Below the pieces are notes generated by a model. That model made no database searches and was not told the DNA's origin. It saw only the letters and a program-made list of their open reading frames with translations. Shown piece after piece: positions 17,104 to 26,080 of a DNA stretch of 64,000 nucleotides. Source of the stretch: Chloroflexota bacterium (lineage in GTDB: Bacteria > Chloroflexota > UBA6077 > SHYK01); assembly GCA_035652535.1 (NCBI GenBank), contig DASRDP010000058.1:62001-126000 (forward strand), in the 5' to 3' direction. The position numbers were made by a program, and so were the translations under genes. Each line of letters begins with the position of its first letter. Position 1 is the first letter of the stretch.

Positions 17104-18855
17104 ATGAGGGCGACTCGCGTTGTCAGCCTCGGGTTGCTCGCGACGGGGGCCGCCCTCTGGTACGCTGGCGCCGAGATCCACTACACCGACCCCTCACGCT
17201 ACGATGAGGGCTCCTTCCGGCTTTTCGCGGCGCTCGGGGCCGTCACGCTGGCCAGCCTCATGGACGTGGCGTCGACGCGGGGTCGAACGGCGTTGCCGCG
17301 GATCCCATCCCGGCGGCTCTGGCTCGAAATCGGCCTGATGATCGCGCTGCTGGTCCTCGCGTGGTACATGCGCACCCGGTTCGTGAGCTGGGTCCCGCCC
17401 GGCGACGATGTCGGATACGAAGAGGCCCAGACGGGCGGGATCGCCTACGGAATGCTGATCCACGGGGATCGTCCCCTGGAATACGCCTTCACCAACTACT
17501 GGGCCACTCTCGGGTTCGTGACCGGGGGACTCACGATCGGCGCGCTGCGCGCGCCGTTCACCTGGCTTGGCATCGCATCGGTCGTCCCGACCTACCTGTT
17601 TTTCCGGGAGCTCGTTGCGTGGCGGGTCGCCGCCTTCATCGCCGGCGTCTGGGCTGTGACGCAGTGGCTCGTCGTCGCATCCCGAATCGCCGACGAGATC
17701 TTCTTCGGCGTGGCGGTGCTGCCCTTCGCGCTGTACTTCCTCGCCCGCGGGCTACGCCGGCGGAACGCTGTTTGGCTCTGCTGGGGCGGAGCGCTGTGCG
17801 GGATGCTGCTGTACGAGTACCCGTCGTACCGGTCGCTCCCCGTCATGCTCCTCGCAGCTGCCTTACTCGCGGCCGCGTGGCACGCGGCTCGACTCGCGAC
17901 GCGCCGGCTCAGCATGGCGGATGCCCTTCGGACAGCTCGGGCCTGGGTGTTTCCACTCGTCGCCTTCGGCTTCAGCGCCATCATCGTTGCGACACCGCTT
18001 CTCACCTTCGAGCTTCACGGCGGTGGGTTCCTCCTCCAGGACGTTCAGCGGCACGAAGCGTCGCGGGCGGGCGGCGGCCTGATCTCTCGGAACTCGGTCA
18101 CGCGGCTCGAGTCGCTCGCCCGGGGCTACTTTATCGGCGGGGCTCCCCAGGAGATCCGCCTCAATCTCCCGGCATTCCCGTACGTCGACCACGTGACCGG
18201 CGCGCTACTCGCCCTCGCGATCCCCTACGCGGCGATCAACATTCGCCGCCCCATTCTCGCCTTCGCATCGGCGTGGCTCGGCGTCATCCTCCTAGTGGGC
18301 GGCGTCGTGCCGTCCAACTACTACGTCCCGCGATTCACCGCGGCCCTGCCGGCCATCTTCGTGCTCATCGCGGCGGTGGTCCAGGCGCTCGCGCAGCGCC
18401 TGGATCGCGTGCGGGTTAGGCTCGGGCGGATCCCCGTCGGCGGCGCGGTGCTCGCGGCTCTCTGGGCTGCGTGTGTGGCGGCCAACGTCTCAAGCATGAA
18501 CGCGTGGGCCGCCGACACGCAGGTGCTGCAGGCGTACGGCGACCCGACGTTTGGAGCCTGCGTCGAGATGGCCCAGACGCCCCCGGGCGAGCCGGTGTTC
18601 ACGTGGATGCAGGGACGCGATGTCTCGTTCCTCTACCGGCCGAGCGACTACACGTGGGCCTGCCCGAACCCTGCTGGCGCGCCGCTACGGTCGCTGTCCC
18701 AGATCCGCGATCTGCCCCGACCGTCGAGCGTTGTGGTGGTCGATCCCGAACGATATGCGCGTGATCTCGAGCCGCTTCTCTCGATGCTGGACCAGAAGTC
18801 AGCGCGCATCGGCTCCGACGGCACGTACACCGTCGTGCGGTACGAGCTTCGGTAG
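17104..18855 (+). CDS. Multi-spanning PMT-like glycosyltransferase
   Basis: A 583-residue protein with roughly 11-12 hydrophobic segments and a soluble C-terminal part of about 120 residues. In the first large outside loop, VPPGDDVGYEEAQTGGIAYG has acidic residues where ArnT/PMT enzymes hold their catalytic acids, and ADEIFFGVAVLPFALYF resembles the family's middle spans. The start at ATG 17104 gives a normal signal-anchor N-terminus (MRATRVVSLGLLATGAALWY). A GTG at 17026 with a weak GGAG would add 26 hydrophilic residues. It follows the PA14/NHL protein by 85 bases and is probably co-transcribed. The family match is by topology and motif pattern, so moderate only. Confidence 0.72.
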   Translation: MRATRVVSLGLLATGAALWYAGAEIHYTDPSRYDEGSFRLFAALGAVTLASLMDVASTRGRTALPRIPSRRLWLEIGLMIALLVLAWYMRTRFVSWVPPGDDVGYEEAQTGGIAYGMLIHGDRPLEYAFTNYWATLGFVTGGLTIGALRAPFTWLGIASVVPTYLFFRELVAWRVAAFIAGVWAVTQWLVVASRIADEIFFGVAVLPFALYFLARGLRRRNAVWLCWGGALCGMLLYEYPSYRSLPVMLLAAALLAAAWHAARLATRRLSMADALRTARAWVFPLVAFGFSAIIVATPLLTFELHGGGFLLQDVQRHEASRAGGGLISRNSVTRLESLARGYFIGGAPQEIRLNLPAFPYVDHVTGALLALAIPYAAINIRRPILAFASAWLGVILLVGGVVPSNYYVPRFTAALPAIFVLIAAVVQALAQRLDRVRVRLGRIPVGGAVLAALWAACVAANVSSMNAWAADTQVLQAYGDPTFGACVEMAQTPPGEPVFTWMQGRDVSFLYRPSDYTWACPNPAGAPLRSLSQIRDLPRPSSVVVVDPERYARDLEPLLSMLDQKSARIGSDGTYTVVRYELR

Positions 18856-18983
18856 CGATGCACGATGGGGATTGACCAGATGTCCCCACGGCGGGGCTCC
18901 ACGCGCGCTCGGGCCCCGCGCTTCGCTGGCCGATGCGGCTTCGGCCGAAGTAGCCCGGGGGAGGGCTCGACCGCGGCCAACGC

Positions 18984-21900
18984 ATGGGCTCAAGAGACTC
19001 AATCAGGTACCATGAAAACCGCATGAGCAGCGAAGACCCCCACGTCTACGCGCGGCAGCAGGGCGATCCCCCATCGTCGCCCCCGGTGACTCGCCTCGGA
19101 CCGCAGGATCCGCCCTCATCCGCCATCGAAGGTTCCCCGGCAGCTCCGCATGCGACGTCGATCGACGGCGACTCGCCGCGCCCACGCGACGCTTTCGACG
19201 ACGCGGAGCGCGGACTGAACGGCAGCTCGGCTGACGTGGAAGGCGGACGGGAACCGGACGGCCACCGGGAGCGATGGCGCGTCCGGCGCGCCCTGGCGAG
19301 CATGCGGGCACCACGGCTGCGGCTCGCCCGATCGACGCGAATCGTCGTGGGGCTCCTCATCATCGCCGCCGCGCTTCGGCTCTACGGCCTGGACTGGGAC
19401 CAGGGACATCACCTGCATCCAGACGAGCGATTCGTCACCGGCGTCGCGGCCGGGCTCAAGCTCCCCAGCCTCGACCACTACTTCGATACCGCGACGTCGC
19501 CCCTAAACCCAAACCGACCGCAGGGCGGATCGTACGTGTACGGGACGTGGCCGCTGTTCGTGGTGCGGGTGAGCGGGGAGATCGTGAGCGACCTCGTCCG
19601 CGTCGTGATCCCGCAAGGGGACGCGTCCGGACTTCTCCAGCATCTTCGTGAGCTGACGAGCTATGACAACATCTATCTCCTGGGACGGGCATGGTCCGCC
19701 GTCGCGGACGTGGCGACGATCTTCGTCATCTACCTCATCGGGCGTCGGCTGTACGGCGCGGCCGTCGGCGTCCTGGCAGCCGCGCTCGCCACATTCACCG
19801 TGCTTCAAATCCAGACGGCCCACTTCTTCACCGTTGAGGCGCCCCTCACCCTCTTCGTCACGCTCGCCTTCTACTACGCCGTGCGCGCGTCCGCTTCCAA
19901 CGCCCTTCGGGACTGGAGCCTCTTCGGGGTCATGATGGGGTTGGCCGCGGCGACGAAGCCGACCGCGCTGATGCTTGCGGTCGTCGCGGGCGGCGCGGCC
20001 GTCCTGCTCTGGTATCGCACGGCGCGGCTCGGGGCGCACCCCGAGCGCCGGCACCGGCTTGCCGAGGACATCGCCACCGGCCTCTTCTCCGCGGGCGCGC
20101 TCGCGTTCCTCGCGTTCCGCCTGACCCAGCCGTACACGTTCAATGGTCCAGGAATCTTCAACATCACGCTCAACCCGAGGTACGTCGAAGTCTTCAACAA
20201 CTTCCAGCACATCGGTGTTGGGGACGCCGACGTTCCCTTCAACGAGGTTTGGGCCGGGACGACGCCGTACCTCTGGCAGCTCGCCCAGATGTTCCTGTGG
20301 GGAATGGGACCGCCCTTCGCCGTCGCCGCGTGGGGCGGGGTGATCCTCGCGGGAGTCCAATTCGTCCGGGATCCCCGCCGCTATTTGATCCACTCGCTGG
20401 GCTTGCTCTGGGTCCTGGCCAACTTCGCATATTGGGGCATGCAGTTCACCAAGCTCATGCGGTACATGCTCCCGATCTACCCGCAGCTCACGATCTTCGC
20501 CGCCCTCCTCGTCGTCACGATCTGGCAGCACGCTCGGCGCTCGAGACCACGCGCCGTTCGGGCAGTACCCGGACCCGACGTGCGCGGCGCCGCGTTGCAA
20601 GCGCTGCGGATCGGCGGGCGGCCATGCGGCGTGGTCGTCGTGGGCTGGACCGCGCTCTATGCCATCGCGTTCATGGCGATCTACACCAGGCCCGTGACCC
20701 GCGTGGCGGCCTCTGAATGGATCTATGCCAACGTTCCCGCCGGCGCCAGCGTCGCCAGCGAGCACTGGGACGATCGTCTGCCGCTGGGCATGACCGGCCA
20801 CCAGGACACGTTCAAGGCTGTCGAGCTGCCCCTCTACGCCGACGAAACGCCGGAGAGCCGGGCGACGCTGATCTCGCGACTCGATCAGAGCGACTACATC
20901 GTCGAGTCGAGCAACCGCCTCTACGGATCGATCCCCCGCAACCCCCGTCGTTATCCGATGGGCACGCGCTACTACCAGGCGCTGTTCGACGGCGAGCTGG
21001 GGTTCGACCGCGTCGCGGAGTTCACGTCACGCCCGACAATCCTCGGCTTCGAGTTCAACGACGACGCGGCGGAGGAAAGCTTCACCGTCTACGACCACCC
21101 GAAGGTCACGATCTTCCGGAAGGGTGATCGCTACACCAGCGATCAGGTCCACGCGGTCCTCGACGCGGTGCCCGTCGAGCAGGCGCTACGCGGCTTGAAG
21201 CCGATCCGCGCCTCCTCGCACGGGCTCCTCCTCGATGCGGCCACGGCGGCCGCCGACCGCGCGGGCGGAACCTGGAGCGCCATCTTCGACCGCGGCTCGC
21301 CGGCCAACTCGCTGCCGATCCCCATCTGGTACGCCACGGTCGAGGCGCTATCCGTCCTGGCGCTTCCACTGGGCTGGCTGGTCTTCCGTCGCCTCGGCGA
21401 CGCCGGCTACCCGCTGGCCAAGACCATCGGCATCCTCCACATCGCCTACGTGCCCTGGCTTCTGGGGAGCCTGCACATCGTTCCCTATACGACCCTCTCC
21501 ATCTGGATCGGGATGGCGTCGCTTGCCATCGCATCGGGAATCGTATTGATGCGTCACCGAAGGGCGTTCCTCGCGGACTACGCGGCGCGGGGAACCGTCA
21601 TCGTGGCGACCGAGACCATCTTCCTCGTCACGTTCCTCGGATTTACCCTGCTGCGCTCCGTGAATCCGGACCTGTGGCACTCGGCCTACGGCGGCGAAAA
21701 GCCCATGGACTTCGCCTACCTCAACGCGACCATCAAGACGACGTGGTTTCCGCCGTACGATCCGTGGTTCGCGGGTGGCTACCTGAACTACTACTATTTC
21801 GGCTACGTCATCGTCGCGTCGCTCATCAAGCTGACCGGCATCGTACCGTGGGTCGCCTATAACCTGGCGATCCCAACCATCGCCGCGCTCGTCGCCGTGT

Positions 21901-23831
21901 CCATCGCCTCCGCCATCTACAACCTCCTCATCGCACGCCCGGACGCCCCGCGCCGTCGGCAGCTCTGGGCGATCGGCGGTGGCGTGGCCGGCGTGCTGCT
22001 GGGCATCGTCGGTGGCAACCTGCATCCGATCGGGCAGATCTTCACCTGGTTCACCAAGCTCGACCCGACGCCAGTACAGACGTTTATCCCCGGCGTGACG
22101 GGCACGTTGAGCCTGGCTCGCGGCCTGTGGATCTGGGCCACCTCCTTTGGAAATGGTCTTCCGCCCCTCAACTTCGACTTCTGGGCCCCAACGCGCGTGA
22201 TCTCGACCGAGCCAACCATCCCGATCACCGAATTTCCGTACTTTACGTTTCTGTATGGAGACCTCCACGCCCACATGATCGCCATGCCCGTGGGGCTTCT
22301 CGCCGTCGCCCTTGTCATCAATCTCGTCCGGCAGCCGGCGTGGATCCCGTCCGTGGTGGGAACGGCGTGGACCGAAAGGTGTCGCGACGGCGCCGTCGCG
22401 TTGCGTACCCCCGGCGCCCTCACGTTGTTCGGAGCCGCCCTCAGCGTTGGGATCGCTCGGATGGCCAACTCGTGGGACTTTCCCACGTACCTGGGGCTCA
22501 CGGGCGCGGTGCTCCTTCTCTCCGAGGCGCTTCGACGGCCGGTGGACTGGTGGGGCGCCATCATCCGCAGCGTTGTCCTCGCCGGCGCGGTTGTGGTGGC
22601 CAGCCAGCTGCTGATCTTCCCCTACCTCCAGAGCAACGAGCTGTTCTACACGGGCGTCGAGATCAATCATGCCCACACCATCGCGCTCCATTACGTGACG
22701 ATACTGGGGAGCTTCCTGGCGGTCTTCGCCGTGTACCTCGGCTTTCAGCTCTGGGGACTGCGCGGTCGCATCGGTCTCGGCGTTCTCGGCGCCTTGGGGG
22801 AGATCAGCGCCCCGACCACCGCGCACTCGATCGCGTCGGCGGAGACGGCGCTTCGGCGCTCCTCCGTGCAGGGCCAAGCCGTCCCACTTCAGCGGGAGCG
22901 ATCGGCGGCGATCCTTGGGGCGGTCGCCGTCTTCTTGGCAGCCCTGCTGGCCATGGCAGGGCTCCCGGTCATCGGCATATCGCTCCTCTTCGTTGCGGCG
23001 ATGGCCGTGGTCGCGCTCTTGAGGCCGCTTCCCGCCGCGACCGCGTTCGCGTTTCTCCTCGCCGCGACCGGGTTCGCCATCACGTCGGGCGTCGAGGTCT
23101 TCGTGCTCAAGGGCGACCTCGGACGGATGAACACGGTGTTCAAGTTCTACCTGCAGGCGTGGCTCTTCTTTGCTATCGTCGCAGGAGCGATGCTGGCGCT
23201 CCTCACGCGTCGAGCCTGGGGATCCAATTGGCTCCGCCACGGAAGACGGCGGGTCGTTGCCGGCGCGCTTGCGCTGATCCTGGCCATCCCGTTTCTTTAC
23301 ACACTCCTGGGAACGCCCGTGAAGGTCAGCGCGCGGTTCGTGGACCTGAGCCCGACCATCGACGGGATGGCGTACATGCGTTTGGCGCACTATGGCGACG
23401 ATAAGGGTGACATGGTGCTTCCGGACGATTACGCCGCGATCAACTGGATGTTGGACCACATTCAGGGCTCGCCGGTGATCGTCGAGGGCATCGCGCCCCT
23501 CTATCACTGGCGCTCCCGCGTGTCCGTGTACACGGGCCTTCCCACCGTCATCGGCTGGGACTGGCACCAGACGCAGCAGCGGGGCGACTTCGCGTACATG
23601 ATCGAGGGGCGCCTGAAGGACACCGACAAGATCTTCACCTCGACCTCGCCCGAGGAGGTTCGCCAGCTCCTCGACCGCTATCAGGTGGCGTACGTCTACG
23701 TCGGGGGGCTCGAGCGCGCCTACTATCCAGCGACGGGGATCCAGAAGTTTGAACGCATGGTCGGTCCAGGATTCGAAAAGGTGTACGAGCAGGGGGTCGT
23801 GACCATCTACCACGTGGTGCGGAGCTCTTGA
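18984..23831 (+). CDS. Fusion of PMT-like glycosyltransferase and Chlor_Arch_YYY (DUF2298) domain
   Basis: A 1615-residue integral membrane protein. About 115 disordered, charged residues come first. A GT39-type half follows (about 120-770), with HHLHPDERFVTG near 143 as the acidic motif and QTAHFFTVEAPLTLFV and AATKPTALML in the spans. The second half (about 780-1615) is a YYY domain: GGEKPMDFAYLNA near 900, GGYLNYYYFGYV near 932, RMNTVFKFYLQAW near 1381, and a soluble end with GLPTVIGWDWHQTQQRG. ATG 18984 is the longest start; ATG 19023 is equally possible and neither has a strong ribosome site. The next gene starts inside its stop codon. The YYY family is known mainly from Chloroflexi and Archaea and has no established reaction. 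Confidence 0.8.
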   Translation: MGSRDSIRYHENRMSSEDPHVYARQQGDPPSSPPVTRLGPQDPPSSAIEGSPAAPHATSIDGDSPRPRDAFDDAERGLNGSSADVEGGREPDGHRERWRVRRALASMRAPRLRLARSTRIVVGLLIIAAALRLYGLDWDQGHHLHPDERFVTGVAAGLKLPSLDHYFDTATSPLNPNRPQGGSYVYGTWPLFVVRVSGEIVSDLVRVVIPQGDASGLLQHLRELTSYDNIYLLGRAWSAVADVATIFVIYLIGRRLYGAAVGVLAAALATFTVLQIQTAHFFTVEAPLTLFVTLAFYYAVRASASNALRDWSLFGVMMGLAAATKPTALMLAVVAGGAAVLLWYRTARLGAHPERRHRLAEDIATGLFSAGALAFLAFRLTQPYTFNGPGIFNITLNPRYVEVFNNFQHIGVGDADVPFNEVWAGTTPYLWQLAQMFLWGMGPPFAVAAWGGVILAGVQFVRDPRRYLIHSLGLLWVLANFAYWGMQFTKLMRYMLPIYPQLTIFAALLVVTIWQHARRSRPRAVRAVPGPDVRGAALQALRIGGRPCGVVVVGWTALYAIAFMAIYTRPVTRVAASEWIYANVPAGASVASEHWDDRLPLGMTGHQDTFKAVELPLYADETPESRATLISRLDQSDYIVESSNRLYGSIPRNPRRYPMGTRYYQALFDGELGFDRVAEFTSRPTILGFEFNDDAAEESFTVYDHPKVTIFRKGDRYTSDQVHAVLDAVPVEQALRGLKPIRASSHGLLLDAATAAADRAGGTWSAIFDRGSPANSLPIPIWYATVEALSVLALPLGWLVFRRLGDAGYPLAKTIGILHIAYVPWLLGSLHIVPYTTLSIWIGMASLAIASGIVLMRHRRAFLADYAARGTVIVATETIFLVTFLGFTLLRSVNPDLWHSAYGGEKPMDFAYLNATIKTTWFPPYDPWFAGGYLNYYYFGYVIVASLIKLTGIVPWVAYNLAIPTIAALVAVSIASAIYNLLIARPDAPRRRQLWAIGGGVAGVLLGIVGGNLHPIGQIFTWFTKLDPTPVQTFIPGVTGTLSLARGLWIWATSFGNGLPPLNFDFWAPTRVISTEPTIPITEFPYFTFLYGDLHAHMIAMPVGLLAVALVINLVRQPAWIPSVVGTAWTERCRDGAVALRTPGALTLFGAALSVGIARMANSWDFPTYLGLTGAVLLLSEALRRPVDWWGAIIRSVVLAGAVVVASQLLIFPYLQSNELFYTGVEINHAHTIALHYVTILGSFLAVFAVYLGFQLWGLRGRIGLGVLGALGEISAPTTAHSIASAETALRRSSVQGQAVPLQRERSAAILGAVAVFLAALLAMAGLPVIGISLLFVAAMAVVALLRPLPAATAFAFLLAATGFAITSGVEVFVLKGDLGRMNTVFKFYLQAWLFFAIVAGAMLALLTRRAWGSNWLRHGRRRVVAGALALILAIPFLYTLLGTPVKVSARFVDLSPTIDGMAYMRLAHYGDDKGDMVLPDDYAAINWMLDHIQGSPVIVEGIAPLYHWRSRVSVYTGLPTVIGWDWHQTQQRGDFAYMIEGRLKDTDKIFTSTSPEEVRQLLDRYQVAYVYVGGLERAYYPATGIQKFERMVGPGFEKVYEQGVVTIYHVVRSS

Positions 23832-26080
23832 CGACAATCTTGCTCGACGTCGTGCTGTGGCTCATCGCGATCGAGGCGCTCAGCCTCGCGGTCCTTCCCC
23901 TCACGCTTCGCGTGCTCTTCGCCCTGCCCGATGGAGGCTACGCCAGCGCCAAGATCCTCGGACTGATCCTGCTCGGGTACGCGGCCTGGGTAACGGGAAT
24001 TCTCGGCATCACCGCTTTCACCGGCGCCACGCTGGTCGCCTTCACGGCCCTGCTCGCCGCCATCGCGTGGCTCGCCTGGGGGCGCCAGCTCCGGGCCGCG
24101 TGGACCGAGATTCGGCCGCTGGCGATCGGCGCCGAAGTCACCTTCGTGGTGGTGTTTCTCATCGCGGTCGGGATTCGCGCCTATAACGCGCCGATCGCCG
24201 GCCAGGAGAAGGAGATGGACTTCACCTTCCTCCACTCCTTGATCAAGACGGCGTCGCTTCCCGCCCCCGATCTCTGGCTGATCGGCTACGGCATGCCCTA
24301 CTACTACTTCGGGTACCTGACGCAGTCGCTGCTGCCGAAGGTGCTCCCGATCGACCCGGCCGTCTCGTACAACCTCGCCCTCGCGACCGTTCTTGCTCTG
24401 GCCGCGTGCGGCGCGTTCGGCCTCGTCGCGGGTCTCGTGAAGCTCGCGGGCGGCGCCCGCCGCACGACGCTCGCCCTCGGGGCCCTCGCCGCCTTCGCGC
24501 TGACGATCATGGGCAACCTCGAGGCGTTCTTCGAGCTGATCGCCGACCACGGGCTGGGGAGCGCCGCGTTCTGGTCCGCGCTCGGCATCAAGGGACTCAC
24601 GGCGAACGTCGGCGGCTTTCCGCCCGATGGAGGCTGGTGGTTCCGCGCCGCTCGAGTAATTCCCAACATTCAGCCCGATGGGATCACGGAATTTCCGTAC
24701 TTCAGCTTCCTGCTCGGGGACCTCCACCCCCACTACGTGGCCATTCCGCTCGGCATCCTGATCCTCGCCCTCGCTGCGCACGAGCTGCTCGTCGCTCGTC
24801 CGTTGCGCGGCGATGCGATCCGGCTCGCCGTTGCCGCCATCGTTCTGGGCGCAGTCATCCCCTCGAACACGTGGGACGTTCCCATCTTTTGGGGCGTCTT
24901 CGCACTGGCGCTGGCCGCCTCGGCGTTGCGGAGGACAGACGAATCTCTCACGATGCGGGCGCGCGGCTGGGACCTGCTCTTTGTGGTCCTTCTCGCGGTG
25001 GTCTGCTATGCGCCCTACCGAGTCGGATACGTCGCCCAACCCCTCGGCGTCGCGCTGGTCGACGAGCGCACGATGTTCGGGTCGCTCTTCGTGCTCTTCG
25101 GTCCGCTCATCGTCCTGGCATTCGCCGGTGGGATCGTCGGGCTGCTGATGAATCACGAACCCGAGGAGCGCGGCGCCCTCGGCCGATGGGCGCTTCTGGT
25201 CGGGACAGCCGCGGGAGCCGCCCTCCTGGTCGCGCGCCAGCCTACGCTGGGATTTCTCGTCGCGTCGCTGATCTTCTGGTCGTCGATTTCCTGGCAGCGC
25301 GCGACCGGCGGCGGGTCAGCTTCGAGGGTCGCGACGGCCCTCCTCACCCTCGCCGGACTCGGGAGCATCCTGATACCGGAGGTGGTGTACCTCCGGGACG
25401 TCTTCGGCACGCGCATGAACACGGTGTTCAAGTTCTATTACGACGCCTGGATCCTCCTGGCGCTGGCGGCCCCGCTGATCCTTTGGGAGCTTGGCCTCGT
25501 CGCGCGATCCCGCGCTGCCAACGCCGCCCTCTGGGCGCGCCCGGTGGCGGCGACCGCGATCGCGGGCTCCGCCGCGCTGATCGGCGTCAGCGCCATCTAC
25601 CCGGTGGCGGCGACCTGGACCAAGTCCGGGGCTTTTGCGGGTGCCGCGACGCTGGACGGGATGGTCCACATTCGAAACGGGCGCACCGACGACGCCGCCG
25701 CCATCGACTGGCTGCGGCGCCTGCGACCGACAGTAGGGGTCGTGGAGGCGGTCGGAAACGACTACTCGGATGCGGGCCGCTTCTCCACCTTTGCCGGGCT
25801 TCCAACCCTCGTCGGCTGGACCGGTCACGAGCTGCAGTGGCGCGGCACGTCGCCGGAGGTGGACGCGCGCAAGGATCTGGCCCGCCGGGTCTATACGGAC
25901 CCGAACGCCAGGAGCTGGCGCCCCGAGCTGGAGCGGCTGGGCATTCGGTACGTCGTCGTGGGAAGCATGGAGCGCGAGATCTACGGACAATCCGCTGGCG
26001 CCGACCTGGGGAGCTCGCTCCCGGTGGCCCAGCGTCTAGGGAGCACAACGATCTATGAGGTTTCCGACCGCGGGCAATAG
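23828..26080 (+). CDS. Chlor_Arch_YYY (DUF2298) membrane protein, single domain
   Basis: A 750-residue hydrophobic protein that repeats the YYY half of the preceding fusion. Matching motifs are GQEKEMDFTFLHSLIKT near 124, MPYYYFGYLTQSLLP near 157, EFPYFSFLLGDLHPHYVA near 280, RMNTVFKFYYDAW near 528, and a soluble end with FAGLPTLVGWTGHELQWRG. The shared order shows a duplicated ancestral unit, one copy having been fused to a transferase. It starts at TTG 23828, overlapping the previous stop (TTGA) with GGAGCTC before it. In this family a single-domain form of 700-900 residues is the common version. Reaction unknown. Confidence 0.82.
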   Translation: MTTILLDVVLWLIAIEALSLAVLPLTLRVLFALPDGGYASAKILGLILLGYAAWVTGILGITAFTGATLVAFTALLAAIAWLAWGRQLRAAWTEIRPLAIGAEVTFVVVFLIAVGIRAYNAPIAGQEKEMDFTFLHSLIKTASLPAPDLWLIGYGMPYYYFGYLTQSLLPKVLPIDPAVSYNLALATVLALAACGAFGLVAGLVKLAGGARRTTLALGALAAFALTIMGNLEAFFELIADHGLGSAAFWSALGIKGLTANVGGFPPDGGWWFRAARVIPNIQPDGITEFPYFSFLLGDLHPHYVAIPLGILILALAAHELLVARPLRGDAIRLAVAAIVLGAVIPSNTWDVPIFWGVFALALAASALRRTDESLTMRARGWDLLFVVLLAVVCYAPYRVGYVAQPLGVALVDERTMFGSLFVLFGPLIVLAFAGGIVGLLMNHEPEERGALGRWALLVGTAAGAALLVARQPTLGFLVASLIFWSSISWQRATGGGSASRVATALLTLAGLGSILIPEVVYLRDVFGTRMNTVFKFYYDAWILLALAAPLILWELGLVARSRAANAALWARPVAATAIAGSAALIGVSAIYPVAATWTKSGAFAGAATLDGMVHIRNGRTDDAAAIDWLRRLRPTVGVVEAVGNDYSDAGRFSTFAGLPTLVGWTGHELQWRGTSPEVDARKDLARRVYTDPNARSWRPELERLGIRYVVVGSMEREIYGQSAGADLGSSLPVAQRLGSTTIYEVSDRGQ

